DNA of 64,000 nucleotides from Burkholderiales bacterium (GCA_015075645.1 JABTUF010000004.1:434001-498000); one strand, 5' to 3'. Shown: positions 39,748-49,449, counted from the stretch's first letter. The notes: generated from the letters alone by a model not told the origin. A program made the numbers and translations.

Positions 39748-41186
39748 TCACGCTTCGATCCCCCTGATCCTCGCCGCGTGTTTGCTCAGGCGACCCTGCA
39801 CGGCGCGTACGCCGTAGTGGAAAGTCAACACGGCTGCTGGCCACTGACGCAACTCGCCGCCGTCGATCGTCGTCGTCCTGCCGAAGGTGCTGCGCGTCGT
39901 CACCCAGGCCTCCGCGAGACGGTTGCCGCGCACGAACTTCATGAGGACCTTTCAGGGCTTCGGGCTTGCCCGAGTACTTGTCGCTCCACTTGATCTCGAC
40001 CGCCGTAACCGGCTTCAACGTCGGCAGCGACTCCACCAGGTCCACCTCGGAGTCGTCCGTGCCCCAGCGCGCATAGTTGATTCGCACATCCTCGTGGAAG
40101 CGCTGCGCGAACAGCGCCGTTTCCACCAGATGCCCGAACTCAGGGGTCGTCCGGGCGCCTGGCGCCGAACAGACCGGTGTACATGGCCGAGTTGGTCAGA
40201 TACACCTTGAAGCGCCGTTCGCGTTGATAGCGTTTGCCGTCCTGATCGACGCGAAACACGCGCTTGAGCAGGAACGCCGCTTCGAAGTACTCGATGTAGC
40301 GCTGGATCGTCTGTTTGCCGACACCGCTGCGCTGCGAGAGCTGCTCGAACGACACTTCCTCGGCGGTGTTGAAGGCAAGCAGGGTGAACAACGAGTTGAG
40401 TTCCTGGATGTCCTTGATGCCGTAGAGCTGCGGCAGGTCGCGCAGGAGCACTTTGTCCACGATGTCGGACTTGACGAAGCGCTCCGGGTTGTCGCGCACG
40501 GTGGGCGAGAGCGCCAGTTCGGGATAGCCGCCGAAGTGCACGTACTCGACGAACTGCGCGTTCAGGCGTTCGATGTCTTCCAGTACGTATTCGCCGGGCT
40601 GCTCTTCGCGAATGGCAGGCGGTTCCGGTCGCAGCTCCAGGTATTCGGAGAAGGTCAGCGGCGGAAGCAGAAAATCCGTGAAACGTCCGGCGCCTGATTC
40701 GGTGCTCTGGCGCTTGAGCGCCGCCGCGGCGGAGCCCGACACCAGGATGCGCAGGTCGGGGCGATGATCGACCAGCGCCTTCAGATATTTCTCCCAATCC
40801 TTGTGCGACTGGATTTCGTCGAAGAAGAGATAGCGAACGCCATCGCCAGCAGGTGCCGCCGCTTCGATCTGCCGCACGAGCGTCTCGAGCGACTGCCCGT
40901 GCAGCAGCGGGTGATCCATCTCCACGTAGCCGACGCGCGGCCCTGCGAGCCCGGAATCGAGCAGCCGGTTGATCAAGTGGCGGATCAGGATCGTCTTGCC
41001 CACCCGGCGCGGCCCCAGGAGAACCACGGCACGGCGCAGTTCCGAATCCAGCAAGAGCTTCCGGACGGGCTCGAGGTAGGCGCGCGGGCGCAGCGTGGAG
41101 GTCGCCTCATCCGCCCGGGTGCTCTGCCACCACGGATTCAGACGCTTAAGATGCTCCGCAATCTGTTGATTAGAAACCTCTTTCAC
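39748..41186 (-). pseudogene. AAA ATPase with DUF4143 domain, two frameshifts
   Basis: From a GTG at 41186 (MKEVSNQQIAEHLKRLNP) the first 348 codons are intact, with Walker A LLGPRRVGKTILIRHL, Walker B YLFFDEIQSHKDWEKYL and ILVSGSAAAALKRQST. A premature stop at 40140 follows an extra base in a CCCC run. The next frame continues FGHLVETALFAQRFHEDVRI to VTAVEIKWSDKYSGKPEALK, and a second shift near 39955 leads to the true end (MKFVRGNRLAEAWVTT, then a stop at 39748). A full-length protein would be about 480 residues. It has its own AT-rich upstream dyad (41199-41222). Confidence 0.82.
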
Positions 41187-41198
41187 TTGGAATCGACC

Positions 41199-41222
41199 TT
41201 AAGCACAGATAGCTTTGCTTAA
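41199..41222. promoter_or_regulatory. Dyad upstream of the AAA/DUF4143 gene
   Basis: TTAAGCA (41199-41205) and TGCTTAA (41216-41222) form a 7-base inverted repeat with a 10-base spacer, in the only clearly AT-rich stretch between hsdM and this gene. It may be an operator or promoter element, implying separate control of the downstream genes. Confidence 0.45.
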
Positions 41223-41252
41223 CTCTATCACGGCGATGGGGGACCGGAGCAA

Positions 41253-43232
41253 CTAGCGCACCCCCCCGACGATCTCTCCCAGCAACCCCTCGGTCTCCTT
41301 CTCCAACGCGAGGATGTCGGCCCGGATCTCCTGCAGCGTGCGTAGCGGCTGCGGCTTGTAGAAGTAGCGCGTGAAACTGATTTCGTAGCCGGTCTTGACG
41401 CTGCCGGGCACGTACCAGGCATCGGGCGCGTGGGGCAGCACCTCGCGACGCAGGAAGGCCTCGATGCCGCCGTCTTCCAGCAGTGGCACTTGCTCGGTGT
41501 CGCGAAGATCCGGGTCGGGTTCGTATTCGACCACCGCGGGCTTGCCGGCGATCGTCGCCTCGAACAAGCCGCGCAGCGGGTCGGCGGCGGTGCCCTTCTT
41601 GTGGATCTTGCGGATGACCGGCGGCGCGTCGTCGGCGCGCTCGGCGGTCTCCTTGAGCGCCTTGATCTCCTTCGGCGAGTACGCGCGCTCGGGGTCGATG
41701 CCCTTCAGGCGCAGCGGCCGCTCGACGGTCACCTTCCAGTAGCCGAAGGCGGCGTTCGGAAAGATCTTCGACTGCTCGGCCTCCTCGAACTTGAGGAACG
41801 CGTCGCAGATGCGCGCGATGTCGTCGTCCGACAGCTCGCAGTTCTTCTTGCCCAGGTTCTTGCGCAGCGGCTTGAACCACTGCGTGGCGTCGATGAGCTG
41901 CACCTTGCCCTTGCGGTGCGCCGGCTTGCGGTTGGTGAGCACCCAGATGTAGGTGGCGATGCCGGTGTTGTAGAACATGTTGAGCGGCAGCGCGACGATG
42001 GCTTCGAGCCAGTCGTTCTCGATGATCCAGCGGCGGATGTTGCTCTCGCCCTGGCCGGCGTCGCCGGTGAAGAGCGACGAGCCGTTGTGCACCTCGGCGA
42101 TGCGGCTGCCGAGCCTCGTGGCCCGCTTCATCTTGCTGAGCATGTTGGCCAGGAACAGCATCTGGCCGTCGCTCGAGCGGGTGACGAGCGAGTACTCGGG
42201 GTCGCCGGCGTGCTCGATGACGAAGCGCGGGTCCTTGATGCCGTCCTTGCCGCCCATGCGCTCGAGGTCGCTCTTCCAGCTCTTGCCGTAGGGCGGGTTG
42301 CTGAGCATGAAGTCGAACTCGCGCGACGGGAACGCGTCGTTGGCAAGCGTGGAATGCTCCGGGCCGCCGACGATGTTGTCCGCGGCATCGCCCTCGCCCT
42401 TGAGCAGCAGGTCGGCCTTGCAGATGGCGTAGGTCTCGGCGTTGATCTCTTGGCCGTAGAGATGCGTGGCCACCTGCTTGCTGTGTTGCCTTGCAAGCTC
42501 CTGAAGCGTTTCCTCGGCGACTGTCAGCATGCCGCCCGTGCCGCATGCGGCGTCGTAGAGAAGGTAGGTGCCGGATTCGATCTCGTCGGCGATCGGCAGA
42601 AAGAGCAGCTTCGCCATGAGCTTCACGGCGTCGCGCGGCGTCCAGTGCTCGCCGGCTTCTTCGTTGTTTTCTTCGTTGAAGCGCCGGACCAGCTCCTCGA
42701 ACACCGTGCCCATGCCGTGGTTGTCGAGGCCGGGGTGCTTGATGGAACCATCGCCGTTGAGCACCGGATTGGGGCTGAGGTTGATGTCCGGCGAAAGCAG
42801 CTTCTCGATCAACGTGCCGAGCACGTCGGCCTTGGAGAGCCGCGGAATCTGGTTGCGGAATTCGAAGTTCTCGAGGATGTCCTGCACATTTGGCGAGAAG
42901 CCGTCGAGGTAGGCTTCGAAGTCCGCCCTGAGCTGTTGCTGGCTGGCGCGCGCCTTGAGGTCGCGCAACGTGAACTTCGAGGTGTTGTAGAAGGCCTGGC
43001 CCGCGGCCTGGCGCAGTGCCTGGTCCTGATTGGTGATCCCGGCCTTGTCGAGTGCGGCCTTCATGTCGAGCACGGTCTGCTTGGTGGGCTCCAGCACCGC
43101 GTCGAGCCGGCGCAGGACGGTCATCGGCAGGATCACGTCGCGATACTTGCCGCGGACATAGAGATCCCGCAGGACGTCGTCGGCGATGCCCCAGATGAAG
43201 TTGGCGATCCAGTTGAGTTGGGTCGGTTCCAT
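41253..43232 (-). CDS. hsdM: Type I restriction-modification DNA methyltransferase subunit M
   Basis: The start is the ATG at 43232 (MEPTQLNWIANFIWGIADDV), giving 659 residues. An HsdM N-terminal helical domain precedes the N6-adenine methyltransferase domain with the SAM motif DAACGTGGML and catalytic NPPY in FMLSNPPYGKSWKS. It also contains GEHWTPRDAVKLMAKLLFLP. It methylates adenine at the site set by HsdS and protects host DNA. There is no frameshift. Its start is 2 bases after the stop of a 34-codon ORF, suggesting translational coupling. hsdS is two genes downstream rather than adjacent. Confidence 0.95.
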   Translation of the reverse strand: MEPTQLNWIANFIWGIADDVLRDLYVRGKYRDVILPMTVLRRLDAVLEPTKQTVLDMKAALDKAGITNQDQALRQAAGQAFYNTSKFTLRDLKARASQQQLRADFEAYLDGFSPNVQDILENFEFRNQIPRLSKADVLGTLIEKLLSPDINLSPNPVLNGDGSIKHPGLDNHGMGTVFEELVRRFNEENNEEAGEHWTPRDAVKLMAKLLFLPIADEIESGTYLLYDAACGTGGMLTVAEETLQELARQHSKQVATHLYGQEINAETYAICKADLLLKGEGDAADNIVGGPEHSTLANDAFPSREFDFMLSNPPYGKSWKSDLERMGGKDGIKDPRFVIEHAGDPEYSLVTRSSDGQMLFLANMLSKMKRATRLGSRIAEVHNGSSLFTGDAGQGESNIRRWIIENDWLEAIVALPLNMFYNTGIATYIWVLTNRKPAHRKGKVQLIDATQWFKPLRKNLGKKNCELSDDDIARICDAFLKFEEAEQSKIFPNAAFGYWKVTVERPLRLKGIDPERAYSPKEIKALKETAERADDAPPVIRKIHKKGTAADPLRGLFEATIAGKPAVVEYEPDPDLRDTEQVPLLEDGGIEAFLRREVLPHAPDAWYVPGSVKTGYEISFTRYFYKPQPLRTLQEIRADILALEKETEGLLGEIVGGVR

Positions 43233-43234
43233 GT

Positions 43235-43339
43235 CTATCGCCCGGGTCCCGGCCACAGCCAAGCGAAGTCGAAGCTCAGCTGCCCGTGTTGGCGGCTCGC
43301 GGCGCTATCGCGACGCGCCTGGTTGGGGGTTCTCGCCAT
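43235..43339 (-). CDS. 34-residue ORF immediately upstream of hsdM
   Basis: The ATG at 43339 has a good upstream RBS (AAGAGGA). It encodes MARTPNQARRDSAASRQHGQ, then LSFDFAWLWPGPGR, ending in TAG two bases before the hsdM ATG (TAGACATG). The basic N-terminus and aromatic C-terminus do not match a family I know. It may be a coupling or leader peptide that sets HsdM synthesis, or a small functional protein. Confidence 0.5.
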   Translation of the reverse strand: MARTPNQARRDSAASRQHGQLSFDFAWLWPGPGR

Positions 43340-43356
43340 GACACGTCCTCTTGTTC

Positions 43357-44550
43357 TCACTCGGGCGCCTTCGCAGCCCCGCCCGGAGGCGCCGCCTCGT
43401 TGAACAGCGCGATGTACGGCGCAAAGCGAAAGCGCCGATTCCGCGCGTACCCGGTCATCTCGCTCAGCACGTCCAGCTTCACCAGCCGGGACACGAGGCT
43501 GTTGGCCGCAGCGTAGGTGGTGCCGGTCAGTTTCTGCACGTCCCGTACCGCGACGATCGGGCGGTCGAACAGCGATTCGAGCACCTTGTGGCCGTTGCCG
43601 GCCGCGCGGCCGAGGTGCGCCGTGATCGCGCTGCGGTGCTGCTCTCGCAGTTGCAGGATCCGCCGTGCCGTCTCCGCCGCCTCGGCGGCCACCTCGATCA
43701 CGCCGCGCAGGAAGAACGCGAGCCACGCTTCCCACGCGCCCCGGGTGCGCACCGTCTGCAGGTGTTCGTAGTACGTCTGTCGGTGCTGCTTGAAGTAGTG
43801 CGACAGGTACAGCACCGGCTTTTGCAGCAATCCGCGCTCGGTCAGGAGGAAGGTGATCAGCAGCCGCCCGACGCGCCCGTTGCCGTCGAGGAACGGATGA
43901 ATAGTCTCGAACTGCACGTGGGCCAGGGCGATCTTCACCAGCGGCGGCAGCTCGTCGTGCGCGTGCAGGAAGGTCTCCAGGTCTTCCAGCGCCGCCGGCA
44001 CCGCGTGGTGCGGCGGCGGCACGAAGGTCGCGGTGTTCAGCGTGCAGCCGGCGGGGCCGATCCAGTTCTGGCTGGTGCGCAGTTCACCGGGCTGCAGCCT
44101 GCCGCCGCGCACGCCGTGCATCAGCTCGGCATGGATCTCGCGGATCAGGCGCACCGAAACCGGCAGCTCGGCGAGTCGAGCCAAGCCGTGGTTCATGGCG
44201 CGCACGTAGTTGATCACCTCGTCCACGTCGCGCGGCAAGGTCTGTTCGAAGAGCTGCGCCTCGGCAGCGAGCAGGTCCTGCAGGGAGCTCTGCGTGCCCT
44301 CGATCTGGCTGGAGAGCACTGCCTCCTTGCGCACGTACATGAAGACGAAGAGGTCCGGGTTCGGCAGGGTGAGCACCGAGCCGTCGAGCCGACCGAGCGC
44401 GCGGTCGGCGGCGGAAAGCAGACCCTGCAGCTCGCCGCCCAGCGCCAGTGCGGGCTGTGGCGGCAGGGGTGCCGGCACGAACGCCCGATAACCCGTAGGC
44501 TGGGTGATGTAGCGTCCACCCCGGTTCGAGGCTTCGCCGACAGTCGCCAT
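43357..44550 (-). CDS. Fic-domain protein (probable AMPylase) with N-terminal inhibitory motif
   Basis: The product is 397 residues. The Fic active motif HPFLDGNGRVGR is complete (ETIHPFLDGNGRVGRLLITF), with the flap region GELRTSQNWIGP. An N-terminal SSQIEGTQSS matches the [S/T]xxxE[G/N] inhibitory helix of class II Fic proteins, so the enzyme is probably self-restrained. A C-terminal winged-helix region (VRDVQKLTGTTYAAANSLVS) may bind DNA. Such proteins are frequent next to type I hsd genes. It is the first gene of the minus-strand defence run, ending 17 bases before the 34-codon ORF. Confidence 0.88.
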   Translation of the reverse strand: MATVGEASNRGGRYITQPTGYRAFVPAPLPPQPALALGGELQGLLSAADRALGRLDGSVLTLPNPDLFVFMYVRKEAVLSSQIEGTQSSLQDLLAAEAQLFEQTLPRDVDEVINYVRAMNHGLARLAELPVSVRLIREIHAELMHGVRGGRLQPGELRTSQNWIGPAGCTLNTATFVPPPHHAVPAALEDLETFLHAHDELPPLVKIALAHVQFETIHPFLDGNGRVGRLLITFLLTERGLLQKPVLYLSHYFKQHRQTYYEHLQTVRTRGAWEAWLAFFLRGVIEVAAEAAETARRILQLREQHRSAITAHLGRAAGNGHKVLESLFDRPIVAVRDVQKLTGTTYAAANSLVSRLVKLDVLSEMTGYARNRRFRFAPYIALFNEAAPPGGAAKAPE

Positions 44551-45010
44551 CCGGATGGCTGCCTTTCGTAGGGGGCCAGAATCGCCCCATATGATAGGCA
44601 GTCTTTAGCAAGAACGGAAGTCGAGCGCCTTGTTCTAGTTTGCGGAGAGTCCCTGGGGCGACCGCGTTACCCGGCACCGCCCGCGGCGGCATCGTCGATC
44701 AGCGGGCCGTGGCCTCGGCAGATACCGGCGTGAGCTCGGGGTCGAGTCGGCGCAGAGCCATCCGTGCATTCGTGGAGCGCGCCTCCAGAAATGCGCGGTT
44801 GTTCCAAGACGGAGGCTCCACAGGGCGTGGATGAATTTCATTCACGCCGTGAATGGGAATGGACAAATCCGGCGATGGCTGCCCCGGGGTTCGCGCAAGA
44901 GCTTCCTGCACGAGCTTCATGCCTCGAGCCCGACGGGGAGGCAGATCCACCGGAGCCCGGGGCGGTATCGGAGCCGTTCCCGGACGGCGCGTGAAGGCGC
45001 CCCGGGCCCG
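44551..45010. other. Spacer between the defence island and the P-type ATPase gene
   Basis: This 460-base stretch has no supported gene. It contains a perfect 7-base dyad CATTCAC-GCC-GTGAATG at 44839-44855. It marks the boundary between the minus-strand defence run and the next accessory block. Confidence 0.45.
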
Positions 45011-47809
45011 TCAACGCCGCGCCAGCCGGAACGCCAGCTTGCGCAACTCGGTGACCCAGAGCACGGCGCTCGCCATCGCGGCGCAGACGAGCCACTGCTG
45101 CGGGCTGAGCGGGACCGTGCCGAAGGCGACGTTCAGCGCGCCCACGTGCACCACCGCGACCTGCAGGACGAGCGACAGCGCGATCGCGCCCCAGAGCCAG
45201 CGGTTGGCGAAGAGGCCCTGCCGCGCGCTCGCGGTGTCCGAGCGCGCGGCGAGCGCGTTGAACAACTGCGCGAGCACCAGCACGGTGAATCCGGCGGTGC
45301 GCGCGTTGGCGAGACTCCGGTCGCCGTCGATGAGCCCGCCCGGCAGGTAGAGGTCGATGGTCAACAGCGAGACGAGCGCCATCAGAAGCCCGACCTCGAA
45401 CACGCTCGCCCACATGCGCGCGTCGATCACGCGCGCGCCCGCGCGGCGAGGCGGGCGGGCCATCACGTCCTCGGCCGGAGGGTCGACGCCCATCGCCAGC
45501 GCGGGCGCCGAATCGGTGATCAGGTTGACCCACAGGATCTGCGTGGCGAGCAGCGGCAGGACGACGGCGTCGCCGCCGTGGCGAAGGCCGATCACGCCGG
45601 CGCCGACGACGCCCAGGAACACCGTCAGCACCTCGCCCATGTTCGACGACAGCAGGTAGCGCAGGAACGTGCGGATGTTGTCGACGATCGCGCGCCCTTC
45701 GCGCACCGCGGCGACGATGGTCGCGAAGTTGTCGTCGACGAGGATCATCCTGGCCGCCTGCTTGCTGACCTCGGTGCCGGTGATGCCCATCGCGACGCCG
45801 ATGTCGGCCGCCTTCAGCGCCGGCGCGTCGTTGACGCCGTCGCCGGTCATCGCGACGACGTGACCCCGGGCCTCGAGCGCCGCGACGATGCGGAGCTTGT
45901 GCGCCGGTGCCACCCGGGCGAACACCGAGTGCTCCCGCACCGCAACGGCCAGCGCGCGCGCGTCCATCGCGTCCAGCTCGGAACCGGACAGCGCCCGCGC
46001 GCCGGGAGCGGCCAGTCCGAGGTCGGCGGCGATGCGGGCCGCGGTGCGCGGGTGGTCGCCGGTGATCATGATCACGCGGATGCCGGCGCGCTGCGCCTCG
46101 GCGATGGCGGCCGCGGCCTCCTCGCGCGGCGGATCGATGATGCCCACGGTGCCGACGAAGATCAGGTCGCGCTCGAGCGCGCCCGCGTCCTCGTCCTCGC
46201 CGGCGGAGAGCGGCCGGTAGGCCACCGCCAGCGGGCGCATCGCCTCGTCGGACAGGCGGTCGACGTCGGCGAGGATGCGCGCGCGCGTCGTCTCGTCGAG
46301 CGGGCGCACGGCCGCGCCCTCGCGCAGCCGTGCGCAGCGCGCGAGCAGAACGTCGGGCGCGCCCTTGCACACCAGCACGCGCGCGTCGCCATGCTCGTGG
46401 TCGATCTCGATGCTCGACATCATCTTGCGCTCGGAGGTGAACGGCAGTTCGCGCACGCGTTCGAACCGGCGCGCGCGTCGCCCGTGGCTCCCGAGCTTGC
46501 GTTCGGCCACCAGAAAGGCGGCCTCGGTGGGGTCGCCCTGGATCTCCCAGACGCCGGGCGAGGTTTCGCGCAGGGTGGCGTTGCCCGCGAGACTGCCGCC
46601 GCCCAGCACGACCAGGTGCTCCGCGCGCATCGCCGCGTGCGGCGGCTGCCCGTTCTCCTGCTCGAAGCGGCCCACCGGCGCGTAGCCGACCCCGGTGACG
46701 CGCGCCGTGCCGGCGGCGGTGACGATGCGCTGGATCGTCATCTCCGAGCGGGTCAGCGTGCCGGTCTTGTCCGAGCAGATCGCCGACGCCGCGCCCAGCG
46801 ACTCCACCGACGACAGCTTCTTCACCACCGCATTGCGTCGCGCCATGCGCTCCACGCCGAGCGCGAGCACCAGCGACAGGATCGCCGGCAACCCTTCGGG
46901 CACCGCGGCCACCGCCAGTGAGACGCCGAGGAGCAGCACTTCGACCACGCCGCCGACGCCGCGCACGTCGGTCAGCGCCAGCACGGTGGCGACCACGACG
47001 GAGGCGATCACGACCACCGCGATGCCGAGCATGCGGCCGACGCGAGCGATCTCGACTTGCAGCGGCGTCGGAGGCTCGACGGTCGCTTCGAGCATTGTGG
47101 CGATCGAACCGACCTGGGTGGCCATGCCGGTGGCGGTGACCACGGCGCGGCCGCTGCCCTGCGTCACCACGGTGCTCTTGAACACCATGTTGGTCCGTTC
47201 GGCGAGCGCGGCCGGCTGGGCCAGCGTGGCGGGATCCTTGTTCACGGCCTCGCTCTCGCCGGTGAGTGAGGCTTCCTGCACGCGCAGCGCCGCGGCTCGC
47301 AGCAGCCGGGCGTCGGCGCCCACGGCGTCGCCTTCAGAGAGCAGAAGGATGTCGCCGGGGACGAGTTCGCTGCTCGGCACGCGCTGCACGGCGCCATCGC
47401 GCAGCACGCCGGAAGTCGCCGCCGTGGCGCGCGAAAGCGCAGCGACGGCGCTCCCGGCTCGCGCTTCCTGCACGAAGCCGAGCACGGCGTTCAGCACGAC
47501 GATGAGCGCGATCACCAGCGCGTCGACCGGCCAGCCGCGCGCGCCCTCGATGGCCCAGGCGGCGAGCGAGACCGCGATCGCCGCCGCGAGCAGCGCGACC
47601 AGCGGGTCGAGAAGCTGGGCGAGCAGCCGGCGCCAGGCCGGCACCGGCGGCAAGGCACGAAGCTCGTTGGCGCCGTGCGCGGCGCGCCGGCGCGCGCTCT
47701 CGGCGGAGGAGAGCCCCTGCGCCGGGTCGACGCCGAGGCTCGCGGCCACCGTGCCGGCGTCCGCCAGCGACGGGTCGGAGACCGGGACGTCCGCCGCCGC
47801 GGACGTCAT
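45011..47809 (-). CDS. Calcium-type (P2A) cation-transporting P-type ATPase
   Basis: The product is 932 residues from the ATG at 47809, which overlaps the stop of the universal-stress fragment. It contains ASLTGESEAV (actuator), membrane motif AVPEGLPAILS, phosphorylation motif CSDKTGTLTRSEM and hinge TGDGVNDAPALKAADIGV. About ten membrane segments are expected. The PEGLP signature and overall layout place it with SERCA/PMR1-like bacterial ATPases, which export Ca2+ or related divalent cations, but other cations cannot be excluded. It is intact. Confidence 0.9.
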   Translation of the reverse strand: MTSAAADVPVSDPSLADAGTVAASLGVDPAQGLSSAESARRRAAHGANELRALPPVPAWRRLLAQLLDPLVALLAAAIAVSLAAWAIEGARGWPVDALVIALIVVLNAVLGFVQEARAGSAVAALSRATAATSGVLRDGAVQRVPSSELVPGDILLLSEGDAVGADARLLRAAALRVQEASLTGESEAVNKDPATLAQPAALAERTNMVFKSTVVTQGSGRAVVTATGMATQVGSIATMLEATVEPPTPLQVEIARVGRMLGIAVVVIASVVVATVLALTDVRGVGGVVEVLLLGVSLAVAAVPEGLPAILSLVLALGVERMARRNAVVKKLSSVESLGAASAICSDKTGTLTRSEMTIQRIVTAAGTARVTGVGYAPVGRFEQENGQPPHAAMRAEHLVVLGGGSLAGNATLRETSPGVWEIQGDPTEAAFLVAERKLGSHGRRARRFERVRELPFTSERKMMSSIEIDHEHGDARVLVCKGAPDVLLARCARLREGAAVRPLDETTRARILADVDRLSDEAMRPLAVAYRPLSAGEDEDAGALERDLIFVGTVGIIDPPREEAAAAIAEAQRAGIRVIMITGDHPRTAARIAADLGLAAPGARALSGSELDAMDARALAVAVREHSVFARVAPAHKLRIVAALEARGHVVAMTGDGVNDAPALKAADIGVAMGITGTEVSKQAARMILVDDNFATIVAAVREGRAIVDNIRTFLRYLLSSNMGEVLTVFLGVVGAGVIGLRHGGDAVVLPLLATQILWVNLITDSAPALAMGVDPPAEDVMARPPRRAGARVIDARMWASVFEVGLLMALVSLLTIDLYLPGGLIDGDRSLANARTAGFTVLVLAQLFNALAARSDTASARQGLFANRWLWGAIALSLVLQVAVVHVGALNVAFGTVPLSPQQWLVCAAMASAVLWVTELRKLAFRLARR

Positions 47810-47973
47810 TGGCCGCACATCGACGACATCAGCACGTCGGCGCCGCTCTCGGCGATCACCATGGGCGTCGTGCTGCCGAGCAGCAGGTCCTCGCGCGCGT
47901 GGCGGCCGTGCTTGTCGACGACCACGAGGTCACAGTCGCATTCCAGTTCCTGCTCCACGATCAGCAACCAGGG
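47806..47973 (-). pseudogene. C-terminal remnant of a universal stress protein (UspA)
   Basis: The minus strand encodes LIVEQELECDCDLVVVDKHG then RHAREDLLLGSTTPMVIAES, the end of a Usp domain. Nothing Usp-like remains upstream, so the gene is truncated. Its TGA overlaps the ATPase start (ATGA), showing the two were once a coupled pair. Confidence 0.7.
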
Positions 47974-48460
47974 GGGCGCCCTCGACGACCGCCGTGCGCA
48001 GCCGGCTAACCGCCGCGCCGGCTGAGCGCCGTCCGAGCGCATCGCAACTTCCACCTCGGTCAGCTTCTGCGTCCTTCGACCAACTCACGGCCGGCTGGAA
48101 CCCGACCCTGGCCACCGCGGCGACGAACCCGAACGACACCCTCCGCAGCGCGACCTCCAAGTATATTTCGCAGGCGTCAGGAATCGTCGTCCCCCGGACC
48201 TCTCCCGCGCCGCCGGCCTCGACGGGGCCGGGTCGCGAGCCGCGGCATCGCCCTCGCGGGCCTGGACTCGATCGGGGCGGCTGATCGAGGGGGTGCGCTC
48301 GGCGAGGCTTCGGGGCACCGGGGACGTCGGGGCTCGCGCTGCCGTGCGGCCCCCGCCTCTTTGCGGTATCGTCATTGCGCCCCTCTCGCGCGGGCACATC
48401 CCGATGGCCTCTGGCCGAGATCCGCGTAGCCCGCGACACCCCCATCCCGGAGAACGTTCG
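47974..48460. other. Gene-free spacer before tctC
   Basis: About 490 bases with no convincing gene on either strand. The missing 5' part of the Usp gene would have been here. No clear promoter for tctC is visible, although the region just before 48461 has a GGAG (48449-48452) that serves as its RBS. Confidence 0.4.
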
Positions 48461-49429
48461 ATGACCCCGTCACGCCCCCGTTTCGCCGCGCTCTTCGCGC
48501 TCGCAGCCCTCGCGTTCGCCGGCCCCGCGCACGCGATCGACCAGATGAAGATGATGATTCCCGCCGGCCCGGGCGGCGGCTTCGACCAGACCGGCCGCAA
48601 CCTGGGCGCTGCGATGCAGGCGGCGGGCGCGGTGAAGAGCATCCAGTACGAGAACAAGGGCGGCGCGGGCGGCGCGATCGGACTCGCGCAGTTCATCACG
48701 TCGAACAAGGGTGATCCCAACGCGCTGATCGTGGCCGGGATGGTGACGGTCGGATCGACGCACATGAACAAGAGCCCGGTCACGCTCGCGAACGTCACGC
48801 CGATCGCGCGCCTCACCGCCGAGGCCGAGGCGATCGTCGTCAGCGCGTCGTCGCCGATCAGGAACGCGAAGGACCTCGTCGCCGCGTTGAAGGCGAATCC
48901 GGGCGCGGTGAGCTTCTCCGGCGGCTCGGCCGGCGGCACCGACCACCTGCTCGCGGCGATGATCGCGAAGGAAGCGGGCGTCGATCCGGCCAAGGTGAAC
49001 TACGTGCCGTTCACGAGCGGACCCGAAGCGGTCGCGGCGGTGCTGGGCGGGCAGATCGCGGTCGGCATCTCGGGCATCGGCGAGTTCGCGCAGCACATCA
49101 AGGCCGGTCGCGTGCGCGCGATCGCGGTGTCGTCGGGCGCGCGGCTCGCCGGCGTCGACATCCCGACGCTGAAGGAGCAGGGCGTCGCCGTCGAACTCGT
49201 CAACTGGCGCGGCGTGTGGGGCGCGCCTGGCCTCTCGGCCGACCAGAAGAAGGCGCTCGTCGCCGCGGTCGAGGCGGGCATCGGCAACGCCAAGTGGAAG
49301 GAAGCGGTCGAGAAGCTCGACTGGACCTCGTTCACGCTGACCGGCGACGCGTTCGGCGCGTTCGTCGAATCCGAATCGAAGCGCATCGGCGCGATCCTCG
49401 ACCAGCTCCACCTCGGCGCGAAGAAGTAG
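48461..49429 (+). CDS. tctC: Tripartite tricarboxylate transporter substrate-binding protein
   Basis: The product is 322 residues from the ATG at 48461 with an upstream GGAG. The signal peptide ([16 protein letters not shown]) is followed by the family start [20 protein letters not shown], then [31 protein letters not shown] and [12 protein letters not shown]. It is the periplasmic receptor for an organic acid delivered to the TctA/TctB membrane proteins encoded directly downstream. The ligand could be citrate or another carboxylate. The family is greatly expanded in betaproteobacteria. Confidence 0.9.
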   Translation: MTPSRPRFAALFALAALAFAGPAHAIDQMKMMIPAGPGGGFDQTGRNLGAAMQAAGAVKSIQYENKGGAGGAIGLAQFITSNKGDPNALIVAGMVTVGSTHMNKSPVTLANVTPIARLTAEAEAIVVSASSPIRNAKDLVAALKANPGAVSFSGGSAGGTDHLLAAMIAKEAGVDPAKVNYVPFTSGPEAVAAVLGGQIAVGISGIGEFAQHIKAGRVRAIAVSSGARLAGVDIPTLKEQGVAVELVNWRGVWGAPGLSADQKKALVAAVEAGIGNAKWKEAVEKLDWTSFTLTGDAFGAFVESESKRIGAILDQLHLGAKK

Positions 49430-49449
49430 CGTTCGACGGCGCCCGCGCG

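Noticed and set aside
25116..44550. Explaining all frameshifts in the accessory region as sequencing errors
   Set aside because: Core genes of equal or higher GC (gyrB, dnaA, yidC, mnmG, parAB, pckG) and several island genes (hsdM, hsdS, darT, darG, DUF262) show none. Individual indels could still be errors and should be checked.
44699..44950. An 83-codon minus-strand ORF between the Fic and P-ATPase genes
   Set aside because: It has no recognisable domain and no RBS, and it overlaps a dyad. Support is too weak to call it a gene.
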